Origin: Xylocopa sonorina
Lineage: Eukaryota > Arthropoda > Insecta > Hymenoptera > Apidae
DNA: 64,000 bases
Direction: 5' to 3'
Assembly: GCF_050948175.1 (NCBI RefSeq)
Contig: NC_135205.1
Coordinates: 124,001-188,000, forward strand
Below are positions 10,722 to 25,250 of the stretch, in pieces. Below the pieces are notes generated by a model that was given only the letters and a program-made list of their open reading frames with translations, searched no databases and was not told the DNA's origin. Position numbers and translations under genes: made by a program. Positions within the stretch are counted from its first letter, which is position 1, and the number at the start of each line of letters is the position of its first letter.

Positions 10722-10793
10722 GAAACATAGGGACGCGAAGACTATGTTTCGTTACGCGACATGTTACATGACATCGTTACGCGATGTTGAAAC
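10722..10793. repeat. About 63-bp fold-back insertion inside one monomer
   Basis: Between CATGAAACATAG and ATGGGATGCGATATCGCG this monomer carries about 63 extra bases. They include CTATGTTTC (10742-10750), a perfect inverted copy of GAAACATAG at 10722-10730, and two direct copies of GTTACGCGA (10751-10759 and 10776-10784). This suggests a local snap-back copying event. Confidence 0.7.
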
Positions 10794-11085
10794 AATGGGA
10801 TGCGATATCGCGTATTAAGAAGCATTAGACCTCTATTGCTTCGATAGGCAGTCATCTGGAAAGGCACATCCTAGCAAGGTGGTGTGACATTTACAATCTT
10901 TTGAAGTGCAGACGAGGTATACATAGCACATCGCAATGAATATTACATCCTATCATGAAACACAGAAATGAGATGCGTTTTCGCGTTTTAAGAAGCATTA
11001 GAACTCCATTGCTTCGATACTTGGACTCCAGGAAACGCATTTCCTAGCAAGGAAGTGTGGCATTCACATTCGTTTGAAGTGTTAC

Positions 11086-11101
11086 GTCGACATATGTTGA
11101 C
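11086..11101. repeat. Near-palindromic micro-insertion in a monomer
   Basis: GTCGACATATGTTGAC replaces the usual few bases between GAAGTGT and GATGTATAC. It equals its own reverse complement at all but two positions. It is confined to this monomer. Confidence 0.6.
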
Positions 11102-14100
11102 GATGTATACATAACACTTCGCAATGAATATTATGTCATAACATGAAACACAGGTATGAGATGCGATATCGCGTTTTAAAAAGCGTTGCAACTCTATTGC
11201 TTCGATACGTACACATATGGAAACGCTATTTCCTAGCAAGGACGTGTGACATATACATTCTATTGAAGTGTAGAGGAGGTATGCAAAGCACTTCGCGATG
11301 AATATTATATCTTATCATGGGACATAGAAACGAGAAGCGATATAGCGTTTTAAGATGCATTAGAACTCTATTGCTTGGATACGTAGAAATCTGGAAATGC
11401 TATTTCCTAGCAAGGAAGTGTTGAATTTACATTCTTTTGTACTGTAGACCAGATAAACGTAACATTTCGCAACGAATATTGTATCCTATCATGAAACATA
11501 GAAATGAGATGCAATATCGCGTTTTAAGAAGCATTAGAACTCCATTGCTTCGATACGTGGGCCCCAGGAATCGCATTTCCTAGCAAGGAAGCATGGCATT
11601 CACATTGTTTTCAAGTGTAGACGAGGCATACATAACACTCCGCAATGAATATGATATCTTATCATGAAACATAGAAATGAGGCGTTATCGCGATTTAAGA
11701 AGCATTAGAACTCCATTGCTTCGATACGTGGACAACAGGAAACGCATTTCCTAGGATGGAAGTGTGCAATATACATTCTTTTGAAGTGTTCACGACGTAT
11801 ACATAACACTTCGCAATGAACATTATATCTTGTCATGAAACACAGAATTGAGATGCGATATCGCGTTCAAAGAAGCATTAGAACTCTATTGCTTTGATAC
11901 GTAGACATATGAAAACGCGTTTCCTAGCAAGGAAGTGTGGCATTCACATTCATTTGAAGAGTAGACGAGGTATACATAGCACATCGCAATGAATATTATA
12001 TTGTATCATGAAACATAGAAATGAGATGCGTTATCGCGTTCTAAGTAGCATTAGAACTCCATTGCTTCGATAAGTGGTCATCAGGAAACGCACTTCCTTG
12101 CAAGGACGTGTGACATTAACACTTTTTTGAGGCGTAGACGAGGTATACATAAAATTTCCCAATGAATCTTATATCTTATCAGGAAACGTAGAAATGAGAT
12201 GCGATATCGCGTTTTGAGGAGCATTAGAACTCCATTGCTCCGATGCGTAGACATCTGCAAACTCTATTTCCTAGCAAGGAAATGTCGCACTTACATTCCG
12301 TTGAAGTGAATACGAGGTATACATAACATCACACAATGAATATTATATCTTATTACGAAACATTGAAATGAAATACGACATCGCGTTCTAAGAAGCATTA
12401 GAACTCTATTGCTACGATACGTAGACATCAGCAAACAATATTTCCTAGCAAGGAAGTGTGGCATTTACATTCTTGAGAAGTAAAATCGAGGTATACATCA
12501 CACCTTGCAATGAATATTATATCTTATCATGAAACATAGGAGTGAGATGCGATATCGCGTTCTAAGAAGCATTAGAACCCTATTGCTACTATACGTAGAC
12601 ATCTGCAAACGCTATTTCCTAGCATGGAAGTGTCGCATTTACATTCTTTTGAAGTGAATACGAGGTATACATGACACTTCGCAATGAATATTACATCTTA
12701 TCATGAAACATGGAAGTGAGATGCGATATCGCGTTCTAAGAATCATTAGATCTCTATTGTTCCGACACGTAGTCATCTGGAAACGCTATTTCCTAGCAAG
12801 GAAGTGTCGCATTTACATCCTTTTGAAGAGAATACGAGGTATACATGACACTTCGCAATGAATACTATATCAGATCATAAAACATAGAAATGAGTTGCGA
12901 CATCGCGTTTTGATAAGCATTAGAACCCTATTGCTTCGATACGTAGACATCTGCAAACTCAACGTCCTAGCAGGGAAGTGCCGCAATTACATTCTTTTGA
13001 AGTGAATACGAGGTATACATGACACTTCGCAATGAATATTATATCTTATCATGAAACATAGAAGTGAGATGCGAAATCGCGTTTTAAGAAGCATTAGAAC
13101 TCTATTGCTACGATACGTACACATCTGCATACGCTATCTCCTAGCATGGAAGTGTCGCATTTACATTCTTTTGAAATGAAGACGAGGTATACATGACACT
13201 TCGCAATGAATATTATATCTTATCATGAAACATAGAAGTGAGATGCGTCATCTCGTTTTAAGAAGCACTAGAAATCTATTGTTTTGATACGTAGACATCT
13301 GTAAACGCTATTTCCTAGCTGGGAAGTGTCGCATTTACATTCCTTTGAAATGTATACGAGGTATACATGACATTTCGCATTGTATATTATATCTTATCAC
13401 GAAACATAGAAATGGGATGCGATATTGCGATATAAGTAGCATTAGAACTCTATTGCTACTATCCGTAGACATCTGCAAACGCTAATTCCTAGAACGAAAT
13501 GTCGCATTTACATTCATTTGAAGTGTATGCGAGGTATACATGACACTTCACAATGAATATTATATCTTATCATGAAACATAGAAATGAGATGCGATATCG
13601 TGTTTTAAGATGCATTAGAACTCCATTGCTACGATACGTAGAAATCTGCAAAAGCTATTTCCTAGAAGGAAATGTCGCATTTACATTCATTTGAAGTGTA
13701 TGCGAGGTATACATGACACTTCGCAATGAACATTATATCTTATCAGGAAATATAGATATGAGATGCGATATCGCGTTTTGAGAAGCATTAGAACTGTATT
13801 GCTACGATATGTAGACATCTGCAAACACTATTTCCTAGCAAGGAAGTGTCGCATTTACATTCGTTTGAAGTGACTACGAGGTATACAATAACACTGCACA
13901 ATGAATATTATATCATATCATGAAACATAGGAATGAGATGCGATATCGCGATTTAAGGAGCATTAGAACTCTATTGCATCGATACGCAGACATCTGCAAA
14001 CGCTATTTTCTAGCAAGGAAGTACCGCATTTACATACTTCTGAAGTGAATACGAGGTATACATGACACTTCGCAATGAAAATTATATCTTACCATGAAAC

Positions 14101-16414
14101 ATAGAAATGAGATGCGATATCGCGTTTCTAGAAGCATATTGCTTCGATACGGAGACATCTGCAAACGCTATTTCCTAGCGTGGAAGTGTAGCAATTACAT
14201 TCTATTGAAGTGAATAGGATGTATACATGACACATCGCAAGGAATATTATATCTTATCACGAAACATAGAAATGAAATGCGATATCGCGATTTAAGAAGC
14301 ATTAGAACACTATTGCTTCGACACGGAGAAATCTGGAAACGCTATTTCCTAGCAAGGAAGTGTCGCATTTACATTCGTTTGAGGTGAATACGAGGTATAC
14401 ATGACACTTCGCAATGAATATTATATCTTATCATGAAACATAGAAATGAAATGCGACATCTCGTTTTGAGAAGCATTAGAACTCTATTGCTTCGATACGT
14501 AGACATCTGCGAACGCTATTTCCTAGCATGGAAGTGTCGCATTTACATTCATTTGAAGCGAATACGAGGTATACATGACACTTCGCAATGAATATTATAT
14601 CTTATCATGAAACATAGAAATGTGATGCGATATCGCGTTTTGAGAAGCACTTGAACTCTGTTGCTACGATACGTAGACATCCGGGAACACTATTCCCTAG
14701 CAAAGAAGTGTCGCATTCACATTCGTTTGAAGCGAATACGAGGTATACCTACGTCTCCACAATGAATATTATATCTTATCATGAAACACAGAAATGAGAT
14801 GCGACATCTAGTCCTAAGAAGTATTAGAACTCTATTCTTTCGATACGTGGTCACCTGGAAACGCTATTTCCGAGCAAGGAAGTGTCGCATTCACATTCTT
14901 TGGAAGCGAGTACGAGGTATTCATGGCACTTTGCAATGAATATTATATCCTATCATGAAACATAAAAATGAGATGCGATATCGCGTTTTAAGAAGAATTA
15001 GAACTCAATTGCCTCGATACGTAGACATCTGCAATCGTTATTTTTCATAGCAAGGAAGTGTCGCATTCACATTCTTTGGACGTGAGTACGAGGTATACAT
15101 GACACTTCGCAATGTATATTATATCTTATCATGATATATTGAAGTGAGATGCGTCATCTCGTCTTAAGAAGCACTAGAAATCTATTGTTTTGATACGTAG
15201 ACATCTGTGAACGCTATTTCCTGGCAGGCAAGTGTCGCATTTACATTCATTTGAAATGAATACGAGGTATACATGACATTTCGCATTGTATATTATATCT
15301 TATCACGAAACATAGAAATGGGATGCGATATTGCGATATAAGTAGCATTAGAACTCTATTGCTACGATCCGTAGACATCTGCAAACGCTATTTCCTAGAA
15401 CGAAATGTCGCATTTACATTCGTTTGAAGTGACTACGAGGTATACAATAACACTGCACAATGAATATTATATCATTTCATGAAACATAGAAATGAGATGC
15501 GATATCGCGATTTAAGGAGCATTAGAACTCTATTGCATCGATACGTAGACATCTGCAAACGCTATTTTCTAGCAAGGAAGTGCCGCATTTACAATCTTCT
15601 GGAATGAGTTCGAGGCTAACATAACACTGCACAATGAATATTATATCTTATCATGAAACATAGAAACGTGAGGGGATATCGCGATTTAAGATGCATTAGA
15701 ACTCTATTGCTTCGGTACGTAGACATCTACAAACGCTACTTCCTAGCAAGAAAGTGTCGCATTTACATTCATTTGCAGTGAATACGGGGTACACTGGACA
15801 CTTCGCAATGAATATTATATCTCATCATGGAACATAGAAATGTGTTGCGATATCTAGTCTTTAGAAGCATTAGAACCCTGTTATTTCGATACGTAGACAT
15901 CTGGAAACGCAATTTTCTAGCAGGGAAGTGCCGCATTTACATTATTTTGATTTGATTACGAGGTATACGTGACACTTCGCAATGAATATTATATCTTATC
16001 GTGAAACATAGAAATGAGTTGCGATATCGCATTATAAGGAGCATTAGAACTCTATTGCTTCGATACGTAGACATCTACCAACGCTATTTCCTAGCAAGGT
16101 AGTGTCGGATTTACATTCTTTTGAAGTGAACAAGAGGTATACGTGACACTTCGCAATGAATATTATTTCTTATCATTGAACATAGAAACGACATGCGATA
16201 ACGCGTTTTAAGAAGGGTTAGAACTCCATTGCTACGATACGTAGACATCTGCAGAGGCTATTTCCCAGCAAGGAAGTGTCGCATTTACAATCTTTTGAAG
16301 TGAATACGAGTTATACATAACACTCCACAATGAATATTATATCTTATCACGAAACATAGGAATGAGATGCGATGTCGCGTTCTAAGAAGCTTTAGAACTC
16401 TATTTCTAGAATAC

Positions 16415-16440
16415 ATAGACGATACGATATAATATAATAT
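16415..16440. other. Orientation switch R1 to F2
   Basis: Reverse monomers run to GAACTCTATTTCTAGAATAC, after which forward sequence starts with GATATAATATAATATTC. The join is direct: there is no intervening element, only a few altered bases (about 16410-16435). Confidence 0.85.
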
Positions 16441-17061
16441 TCATTGCGAAGTGTCATGTATACCTCGATTTCACTTCACAAGAATGTAAAACCGGCACTT
16501 CTATCTTAGGAAGTAGCGCTTGCAGATGTCTACGTATCGAAGCAATAGTGTTCTGATGCTTCTCAATACGCGATATCGCAACTCATTCCTATGTTTCATG
16601 TTAAGATATAATATTGATTCCGATGTTTTATGTATATCACGTATTCACTTCAAAAGAATGTAATTGCGAAACTTCCATGCTGGGAAATAGCATTTGCAGA
16701 TATCTACGTATTGTAGCGATAGAGTTCTAATGCTTCTTATAACGCGAAATCGCATCTCACTTCAATGTTTCTTGATAAGATATAATATTCGTTGCGAAGT
16801 GTCATGTATACCTCGTACTCACATCACAGGAATGTAAAAGCGGCACTTCCTTCCAAGGAAGTAGCGCTTGCAGATGTCAACGTATCGAAGCAGTAGCGTT
16901 CTAATGCTTCTTATAACGCGATATCGCAACTCATTCCTATGTTTCATGGTAAGATATAATATTCATTGCGAAGCGTCATGTATACCTCGTATTCACATCA
17001 AAAGAATGTAAATGCGACACTCCCTTGCTAGGAAATAGCGTTTGCAGGTGTCTACATATCG

Positions 17062-18998
17062 CAGCGATATAGTTCTAGTGCTTTTTAAAACGCGATATCG
17101 CATCTCACTTCTATGTTTCATGATAAGATATTATATTCATTGCGAAGCGTCATGTATACTTCGTATTCACTTCAGAAGAATGTAAATGCGAAACTTCCAT
17201 GCTAGGAAATAGCGTTTACAGATGTCTACGTATCGTAGCGATAGAGTTCCAATGCTTCTTAAAACGCGAAATCGGATCTCACTTCTATGTTTCATGATAA
17301 GATATAATATTCATTGCGAAGTGTCATGTATACCTCGTACTCACATCACAAGAATGTAAAACCGGCACTTCTTTCCTAGTAAGTAGCGCTTGCAGATGTC
17401 TACGTATCGAAGCAATAGTGTCCTGATGCTTCTCAAAACGCGATATCGCAACTCATTTCTATGTTTCATGATAAGGTATAATATTGATTCCGATGTTTTA
17501 TGTATGTCTCGCATTCACTTCAAAAGAATGTAAATGCGAAACTTCCATGCTAGGAAATAGCGTTTGCAGATGTCAAATTATCGTAGCAATAGTGTTCTAA
17601 TGCTTCTCAAAACGCGATATCGCAACTCATTCCTATGTTTCATGATAAGATATAATATTCATTGCGAAGTGTCATGTATATCTCGTACTCACATCACAAG
17701 AATGTAAAAGCGGCACTTCCTTTCTAGGAAGTAGCGTTTGCAGATGTCTACGTATCGAAGCAATAGAGTTCTAGTGCTTCTTAAAACGCGATATGGCATC
17801 TCACTTCTATGTTTCATGATAAGATATAATATTCATTGCGAAGCGTCATGTATACCTCGTATTCACTTCAAAAGAATGTAAATGCGAAACTTCCATGCTA
17901 GGAAATAGCGTTTGCAGATGTCTACGTATCGTAGCGATAGAGTTCTAATGCTTCCTATAACGCGATATCACAACTCATTCCTATGTTTCATGGTAAGATG
18001 TAATATTCATTGCGAAGTGTCATGTACATCTCCTTTTCACTTCAAAAGAATGTAAATGCGAAACATCCATGCTAGGAAATAGCGATTGCAGATGTCCACG
18101 TATCGTAGCGATAGAGTTCTAATGCTTCTTATAACGCGATATCGCAACTCATTCCTATGTTTCATGGTAAGATATAATATTCATTGCGTAGTGTCATGTA
18201 CATCTGGTTTTCACTTCAAAAGAATGTAAATGCGAAACTTCCATGCTAGGAAATAGAGTTTGCAGATGTCTACGTATCGTAGCAATAGAGTTCTAATGCT
18301 TCTAAGAACGCGATATCGCATCTCACTCCTATGTTTCAAGATATGATATAATATTCGTTGCGAATTGTCATGTACACCTCGATTTCACTTCACAAGAATG
18401 CAATTGCGACACTTCCATGCTAGGAAATAGCGTTTGCAGATGTCTACGTATCGTAGCAATAGAGTTCTAGAGCTTCGTAAAACGCGATATCGCATCTCAC
18501 ATCTATGTTTCATGATAAGATATAATATTCATTGCGAAGTGTCATGTGTACCTCGTATTCACTTCAAAAGAATGTAAATGCGACACTTTCTTGCTAGGAA
18601 ATAGCGTTTGCAGATGTCTACGTATCGTAGCAATAGAGTTCTAATGCTTCTTAACACGCCATATCGCATCTCACTTCTATGTATCATGATAAGATGTAAT
18701 ATTCATTGCGAAGTGTCATGTATACCTCGAGTTCACTTCAAACGAATGTAAATGCGATACTTCCATGCTAGGAAATAGCGTTTTCAGATGTCTACGTACC
18801 GTAGCAATAGAGTTCCAATGCTTCTTAAAACGCCATATCGCATCTCACTTCTATGTTTCATGATAAGATATAATATTCATTGCGAAGTGTCATGTATACC
18901 TCGATTTCATTGCACAATAATGTAAATGCGACACTTTCTTGCTAGGAAATAGCGTTTGCAGATGTCAACGTGTCGTAGCAATAGAGTTCTAATGCTTC
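17062..18998 (+). repeat. Copy 1 of a 13-monomer (2262-bp) higher-order repeat
   Basis: This stretch aligns with 19324-21260 at a constant offset of 2262 bp (13 x 174) without net insertions or deletions. Shared rare marks include TAAAACCGGCACTTCTTTCC, GTCAAATTATCGTAGC, ACATCTCCTTTTCACTTC, ACATCTGGTTTTCACTTC, ATGATATAATATTCGTTGCG and TCATTGCACAATAATG. By eye, differences occur about once per 80-100 bases. Confidence 0.85.
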
Positions 18999-19323
18999 TT
19001 AAAACGCGATATCGCATCTCACTTCTATGTTTCGTGATAAGATATAATATTCATTGCGAAGTGTCATGTATACCTCGTACTCACATCACAAGAATGTAAA
19101 AGCGGCACTTCCTTCCTAGGAAGTAGCGTTTGCAGATGTCTACGTATCGAAGCAATAGTGTTCTAATGCTTCTTAACACGCCATATCGCATCTCACTTCT
19201 ATGTTTCATGATAAGATATAATATTCATTGCCAAGTGTCATGTGTACCTCGATTTCACTTCACAAGAATGTAAATGCGACACTTCCATGCTAGGAAATAG
19301 TGTTTGCAGATGTCTACGTATCG

Positions 19324-21260
19324 TAGCGATATAGTTCTAGTGCTTTTTAAAACGCGATATCGCATCTCACTTCTATGTTTCATGATAAGATATTATATTC
19401 ATTGCGAAGCGTCATGTATACTTCGTATTCACTTCAGAAGAATGTAAATGAGAAACTTCCATGCTAGGAAATAGCGTTTACAGATGTCTACGTATCGTAG
19501 CGATAGAGTTCCAATGCTTCTTAAAACGCGAAATCGGATCTCACTTCCATGTTTCATGATAAGATATAATATTCATTGCGAAGTGTCATGTATACCTCGT
19601 ACTCACATCACAAGAATGTAAAACCGGCACTTCTTTCCTAGTAAGTAGCGCTTGCAGATGTCTACGTATCGAAGCAATAGTGTCCTGATGCTTCTCAAAA
19701 CGCGATATCGCAACTCATTTCTATGTTTCATGATAAGATATAATATTGATTCCGATGTTTTATGTATGTCTCGCATTCACTTCAAAAGAATGTAAATGCG
19801 AAACTTCCATGCTAGGAAATAGCGTTTGCAGATGTCAAATTATCGTAGCAATAGAGTTCTAATGCTTCTCAAAACGCGATATCGCAACTCATTCCTATGT
19901 TTCATGATAAGATATAATATTCATTGCGAAGTGTCATGTATATCTCGTACTCACATCACAAGAATGTAAAAGCGGCACTTCCTTTCTAGGAAGTAGCGTT
20001 TGCAGATGTCTACGTATCGAAGCAATAGAGTTCTAGTGCTTCTTAAAACGCGATATGGCATCTCACTTCTATGTTTCATGATAAGATATAATATTCATTG
20101 CGAAGCGTCATGTATACCTCGTATTCACTTCAAAAGAATGTAAATGCGAAACTTCCATGCTAGGAAATAGCGTTTGCAGATGTCTACGTATCGTAGCGAT
20201 AGAGTTCTAATGCTTCCTATAACGCGATATCACAACTCATTCCTATGCTTCATGGTAAGATGTAATATTCATTGCGAAGTGTCATGTACATCTCCTTTTC
20301 ACTTCAAAAGAATGTAAATGCGAAACATCCATGCTAGGAAATAGCGATTGCAGATGTCCACGTATCGTAGCGATAGAGTTCTAATGCTTCTTATAACGCG
20401 ATATCGCAACTCATTCCTATGTTTCATGGTAAGATATAATATTCATTGCGTAGTGTCATGTACATCTGGTTTTCACTTCAAAAGAATGTAAGTGCGAAAC
20501 TTCCATGCTAGGAAATAGAGTTTGCAGATGTCTACGTATCGTAGCAATAGAGTTCTAATGCTTCTTAGAACGCGATATCGCATCTCACTCCTATGTTTCA
20601 TGATATGATATAATATTCGTTGCGAATTGTCATGTACACCTCGATTTCACTTCACAAGAATGTAATTGCGACACTTCCATGCTAGGAATTAGCGTTTGCA
20701 GATGTCTACGTATCGTAGCAATAGAGTTCTAGAGCTTCGTAAAACGCGATATCGCATCTCACATCTATGTTTCATGATAAGATATAATATTCATTGCGAA
20801 GTGTCATGTGTACCTCGTATTCACTTCAAAAGAATGTAAATGCGACACTTTCTTGCTAGGAAATAGCGTTTGCAGTAGTCTACGTATCGTAGCAATAGAG
20901 TTCTAATGCTTCTTAACACGCCATATCGCATCTCACTTCTATGTATCATGATAAGATGTAATATTCATTGCGAAGTGTCATGTATACCTCGAGTTCACTT
21001 CAAACGAATGTAAATGCGATACTTCCATGCTAGGAAATAGCGTTTTCAGATGTCTACGTACCGTAGCAATAGAGTTCCAATGCTTCTTAAAACGCCATAT
21101 CGCATCTCACTTCTATGTTTCATGATAAGATATAATATTCATTGCGAAGTGTCATGTATACCTCGATTTCATTGCACAATAATGTAAATGCGACACTTTC
21201 TTGCCAGGAAATAGCGTTTGCAGATGTCAACGTATCGTAGCAATAGAGTTCTAATGCTTC
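19324..21260 (+). repeat. Copy 2 of the 13-monomer (2262-bp) higher-order repeat
   Basis: Partner of 17062-18998. It differs at scattered bases, for example AATGAG for AATGCG and GCAGTAGTC for GCAGATGTC. Past about 21260 the match is lost. A second register (19021-19240 against 21631-21850, offset 2610 bp or 15 monomers) shows further rearrangement after duplication. Confidence 0.85.
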
Positions 21261-24200
21261 TCAAAACGCGATATCGCAACTCATTCCTATGTTTCATGAT
21301 AAGATATAATATTGATTCAGATGTTTTATGTATATCTCGTATTCACTTCAAAAGAATGTAAATGCGAAACTTCCATGCTAGGAAATAGCGTTTGCAGATG
21401 TCAACGTATCGTAGCAATAGAGGTCTAATGCTTCTTAGATCGCCATATCGCATCTCACTCCTATGTTTCATGATAAGATATAATATTCATTGCGAAGTGT
21501 CATGTATACCTCGAGTTCACTTCAAACGAATGTAAATGCGACACTTTCTTGCTAGGAATGATTGTTTGCAGATGTCTATGTATCGTAGTAATAGATTTCT
21601 AGTGCTTCTTAAAACGCGATATCGCATCTCACTTCTATGTTTCGTGATAAGATATAATATTCATTGCGAAGTGTCATGTATACCTCGTACTCACATCACA
21701 AGAATGTAAAAGCGGCACTTCCTTCCTAGGAAGTAGCGTTTGCAGATGTCTACGTATCGAAGCAATAGTGTTCTAATGCTTCTTAACACGCCATATAGCA
21801 TCTCACTTCTATGTTTCATGATAAGATATAATATTCATTGCGAAGTGTCATGTGTACCTCGATTTCACTTCACAAGAATGTAAATGCGACACTTCCACGC
21901 AAGGAAATAGCGTTTGCAGATGTCTACGTATCGTAGTAATAGATTTCTAGTGCTTCTTAAAACGCGATATCGCATCTCACTTCTATGTTTCATGATGAGA
22001 TATAATATTCATTGCGGAGCGTCATGTATACCTCGTATACACTTCAAAAGAATGTAAATGCGAAACTTCCATGCTAGGAAATAGCGTTTACAGATGTCTA
22101 CGTATCGTAGCGATAGAGTTCTAATGCTTCTTATAACGCGAAATCGCATCTCACTTCTATGTTTCTTGATAAGATATAATATTCTTTGCGAAGTGTCATG
22201 TATACCTCGTACTCACATCACAAGAATGTAAAAGCGGCACTTCTTTCCTAGGAAGTAGCGCTTGCAGATGTCTACGTATCGAAGCAATAGTGTTCTGATG
22301 CTTCTCAAATCGCGATATCGCTACTCGTTCCTATGTTTCATGATAAGATATAATATTTATTGCGAAGTGTCATGTATACCTCGTATTCACTTCAAAAGAA
22401 TGTAAATGCGAGACTTCCATGCTAGGAAATAGCGTTTGCAGATGTCAACGTATCGTAGCAAAAGAGTTCTAATGCTTCTTAAAACGAGATGTCGCATTTC
22501 ATTTCTTTGTTACGTAAAAAGATATAATATTCGTTGTGGAGTGTTATGTATACCTCGTATTCACTTCATAAGGATGTAAGTGCGACACTTCCTTGCTAGG
22601 AAATATTGTTTGCAGATGTCTACGTATCGTAGCAATAGAGTTCTAGTGCTTCTTAAATCACGATATCGAATCCCATTTCTATGTTTCGTGATAAGATATA
22701 ATATTCATTGCGAAGTGTCATGCATACCTCGGTTTCACTTCACAAGAATGTAAATGCGACACTTCCATGCTAGGAAATAGCGTTTGCAGATGTCTACGCA
22801 TCGTAGCAATAGAGTTCTGATGCTTCTCAAAACGCGATATCGCAACTCATTCCTATGTTTCATGATAAGATATAATATTCATTGCAAAGTGTCATGTACA
22901 TCTCGTTTTCACTTCAAAAGAATGTAAATGCGACACTTCCTTGCTAGGAAATAACGTTTGCAGATATGTACGTATCGTAGCAATAGAGTTCTAATGCTTC
23001 TCAAAACGCGATATCGCAACTCATTCCTATGTTTCATGATAAGATATAATATTGATTCCGATGTTTCATGTATATCTCGTATTCACTTCAAAAGAATGTA
23101 AATGCGAAACTTCCATGCTTGGAAATAGCGTTTGCAGATGTCAACACATCGTAGCAATAGAGTTCTAATGTTTCTCAAAACGCGATATCGCAACTCATTC
23201 CTATGTTTCATGATAAGATATAATATTCATTGCGAAGTGTCATGTATACCTCGATTTCACTTCACAAGAATGTAAATGCGACACTTCCATGCTAGGAAAT
23301 AGCGTTTGCAGATGTCTACGTATCGTAGCAATAGAGTTCTAGTGCTTCTTAAAACGCGATATCGCATCTCACATCTGTGTTTCATGATAAGATATAATAT
23401 TCATTGCGGAGCGTCATGTATACCTCGTATTCGCTTCAAATGAATGTAAATGCGACACTTCCTTGCTAGGAAATAGCATTTGCAGATGTCTACGTATCAA
23501 AGCAATAGTGTTCTAATGCTTCTCAAAACGCGATATCGCATCTCATTCCTATGTTTCATTATAAGATATAATACTCATTGCGAAGTGTCATGTATACCTC
23601 GTATTCACTTCAAAAGAATGTAAATGCGACACTTCCATGCTAGGAAATTGCGTTTGCAGATGTCAACGTATCGTAGCAATAGAGTTCTAATGCTTCTCAA
23701 AACGCGATATCGCATCTCACTTCTATGTTTCATGATAAGATATTATATTCATTGCGAAGCGTCATGTATACCTCGTATTCACTTCAAAAGAATGTGAATG
23801 CGAAACTTCCATGCTAGGAAATAGCGTTTACAGATGTGTACGTATCGTAGCGATAGAGTTCTAATGCTTCTTATAACGCGAAATCGGATCTCATTTCTAT
23901 GTTTCATGATAAGATATAATATTCATTGCGAAGTGTCATGTATACCTCGTACTCGCATCACAAGAATGTAAAACCGGCACTTCTTTCCTAGTAAGTAGCG
24001 CTTGCAGATGTCTACGTATCGCAGCAATAGAGTTCTAATGCTTCTCAAAACGCGATATCGCAACTCATTCCTATGTTTCATTATAAGATATAATATTCAT
24101 TGCGAAGTGTCGTGTACATTTCGTTTTCACTTCAAAAGAATGTAAATGCGAAAATTCCATGCTAGCAAATAGCGTTTGCAGATGTCTACGTATCGTAGCA

Positions 24201-25229
24201 ATAGAGTTCTAATGCTTCTTAGAACGCGATATCGCATCTCACTCCTATGTTTCATGATAAGATATAACATTCGTTGCGAATTGTCATGTATACCTCGATT
24301 TCACATCACAAGAATATAATTGCGACACTTCCATGCTAGGAAATAGCGTTTGCAGATGTCTACGTATTGTAGCAATAGAGTTCTAGAGCTTCGTAAAACG
24401 CGATATCGCATCCCACATCTATGTTTCATGATAAGATATAATATTCATTGCGAAGCGTCATGTATACCTCGTATTCACTTCGAAATAATGTAAATGCGAA
24501 ACTTCCGTGCTGGGAAATAGCGTTTGTAGATGTCTACGGATCGTAGCAATAGAGATCTAATGCTTCTGGAAACGCGATATCGCATCTCACTTCTATGTTT
24601 CATGATAAGATATAATATTCATTGCGATGTGTCATGTGTACCTCGTACTCACATCACAAGAACGTAAAAGTGGCAATTCCATCCTAGGAAGTAGCGTTTG
24701 CAGATGTCTGCGTATCGAAGCAATAGTGTTCTAATGCTTCTCAAATCGCGGGATCGCAACTCATTCCTATGTTTCATGATAATATATAATATTCATTGCG
24801 AAGTGTCATGTATATCTTGTATTCACTTCAAAAGAATGTAAATGCGACACTCCCTTGCTAGGAAATAGCGTTTGCAGGTGTCTACATATCGTAGCGATAG
24901 AGTTCTAGTGCTTTTTAAAACGCGATATCGCATCTCACATCTATGTTTCATGATAAGATATTATATTCATTGCGAAGCGTCATGTATACCTCGTATTCAC
25001 TTCAAAAGAATGTAAATTCGAAACTTCCATGCTAGGAAATAGCTTTTTCAGATGTCTACGTATCGTAGCAATGGAGTTATTAAAACACGATACCGCATGT
25101 CATTTCTATGTTTCATGATAAGATATAATATTCATTGCGAAGTGTCATGTATATCTCGTATTCACTTCAAATGAATGTAAATTGCACACTTCCATCCTAG
25201 GAAATGCGTTTCCTGTTGTCCACGTATCG

Positions 25230-25250
25230 AAGCAATGGAGAAATACTTCC
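25230..25250. other. Orientation switch F2 to R2
   Basis: Forward sequence ends CGAAGCAATGGAG at 25240 and reverse sequence starts AAATACTTCCCAGCAAGG. The last forward monomer is type A (GGAAATGCGTTTCCTGTTG) and the first reverse monomers are also type A. Its TGTTGTCCACG is the reverse complement of CGTGGACAACA, a mark present in R1 near 11727. Confidence 0.85.

Larger units (their letters stand above)
9440..16425 (-). repeat. Satellite array block R1 (174-bp monomer, reverse orientation)
   Basis: Same satellite as F1 but reverse-complemented: landmarks read AACGCTATTTCCTAGCAAGG, TTACATTCTTTTGAAGTG, GAGGTATACAT and GATGCGATATCGCGTTTTAAG. Monomers from 9440 to about 9525 are so degenerate that only fragments align (for example GATAAGCATAATGCGATGC). 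From about 9930 to 12250 type-A monomers dominate (GTGTAGACGAGG). From about 12250 to 16425 type-B monomers dominate (GTGAATACGAGG). I assign no genes in this block. Confidence 0.95.
16430..25240 (+). repeat. Satellite array block F2 (forward orientation)
   Basis: Forward 174-bp monomers with their own subfamily marks: CACATCACAAGAATGTAAAA with CGGCACTTC, CGATTTCACTTCACAAG, CGATATCGCAACTCATTCC and TTGATTCCGATGTTTTATG. Variants of this block reappear in F4: 22366-22700 matches 61926-62270, and 21421-21640 matches 63416-63640. F2 and F4 therefore share recent ancestry. No genes. Confidence 0.96.
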
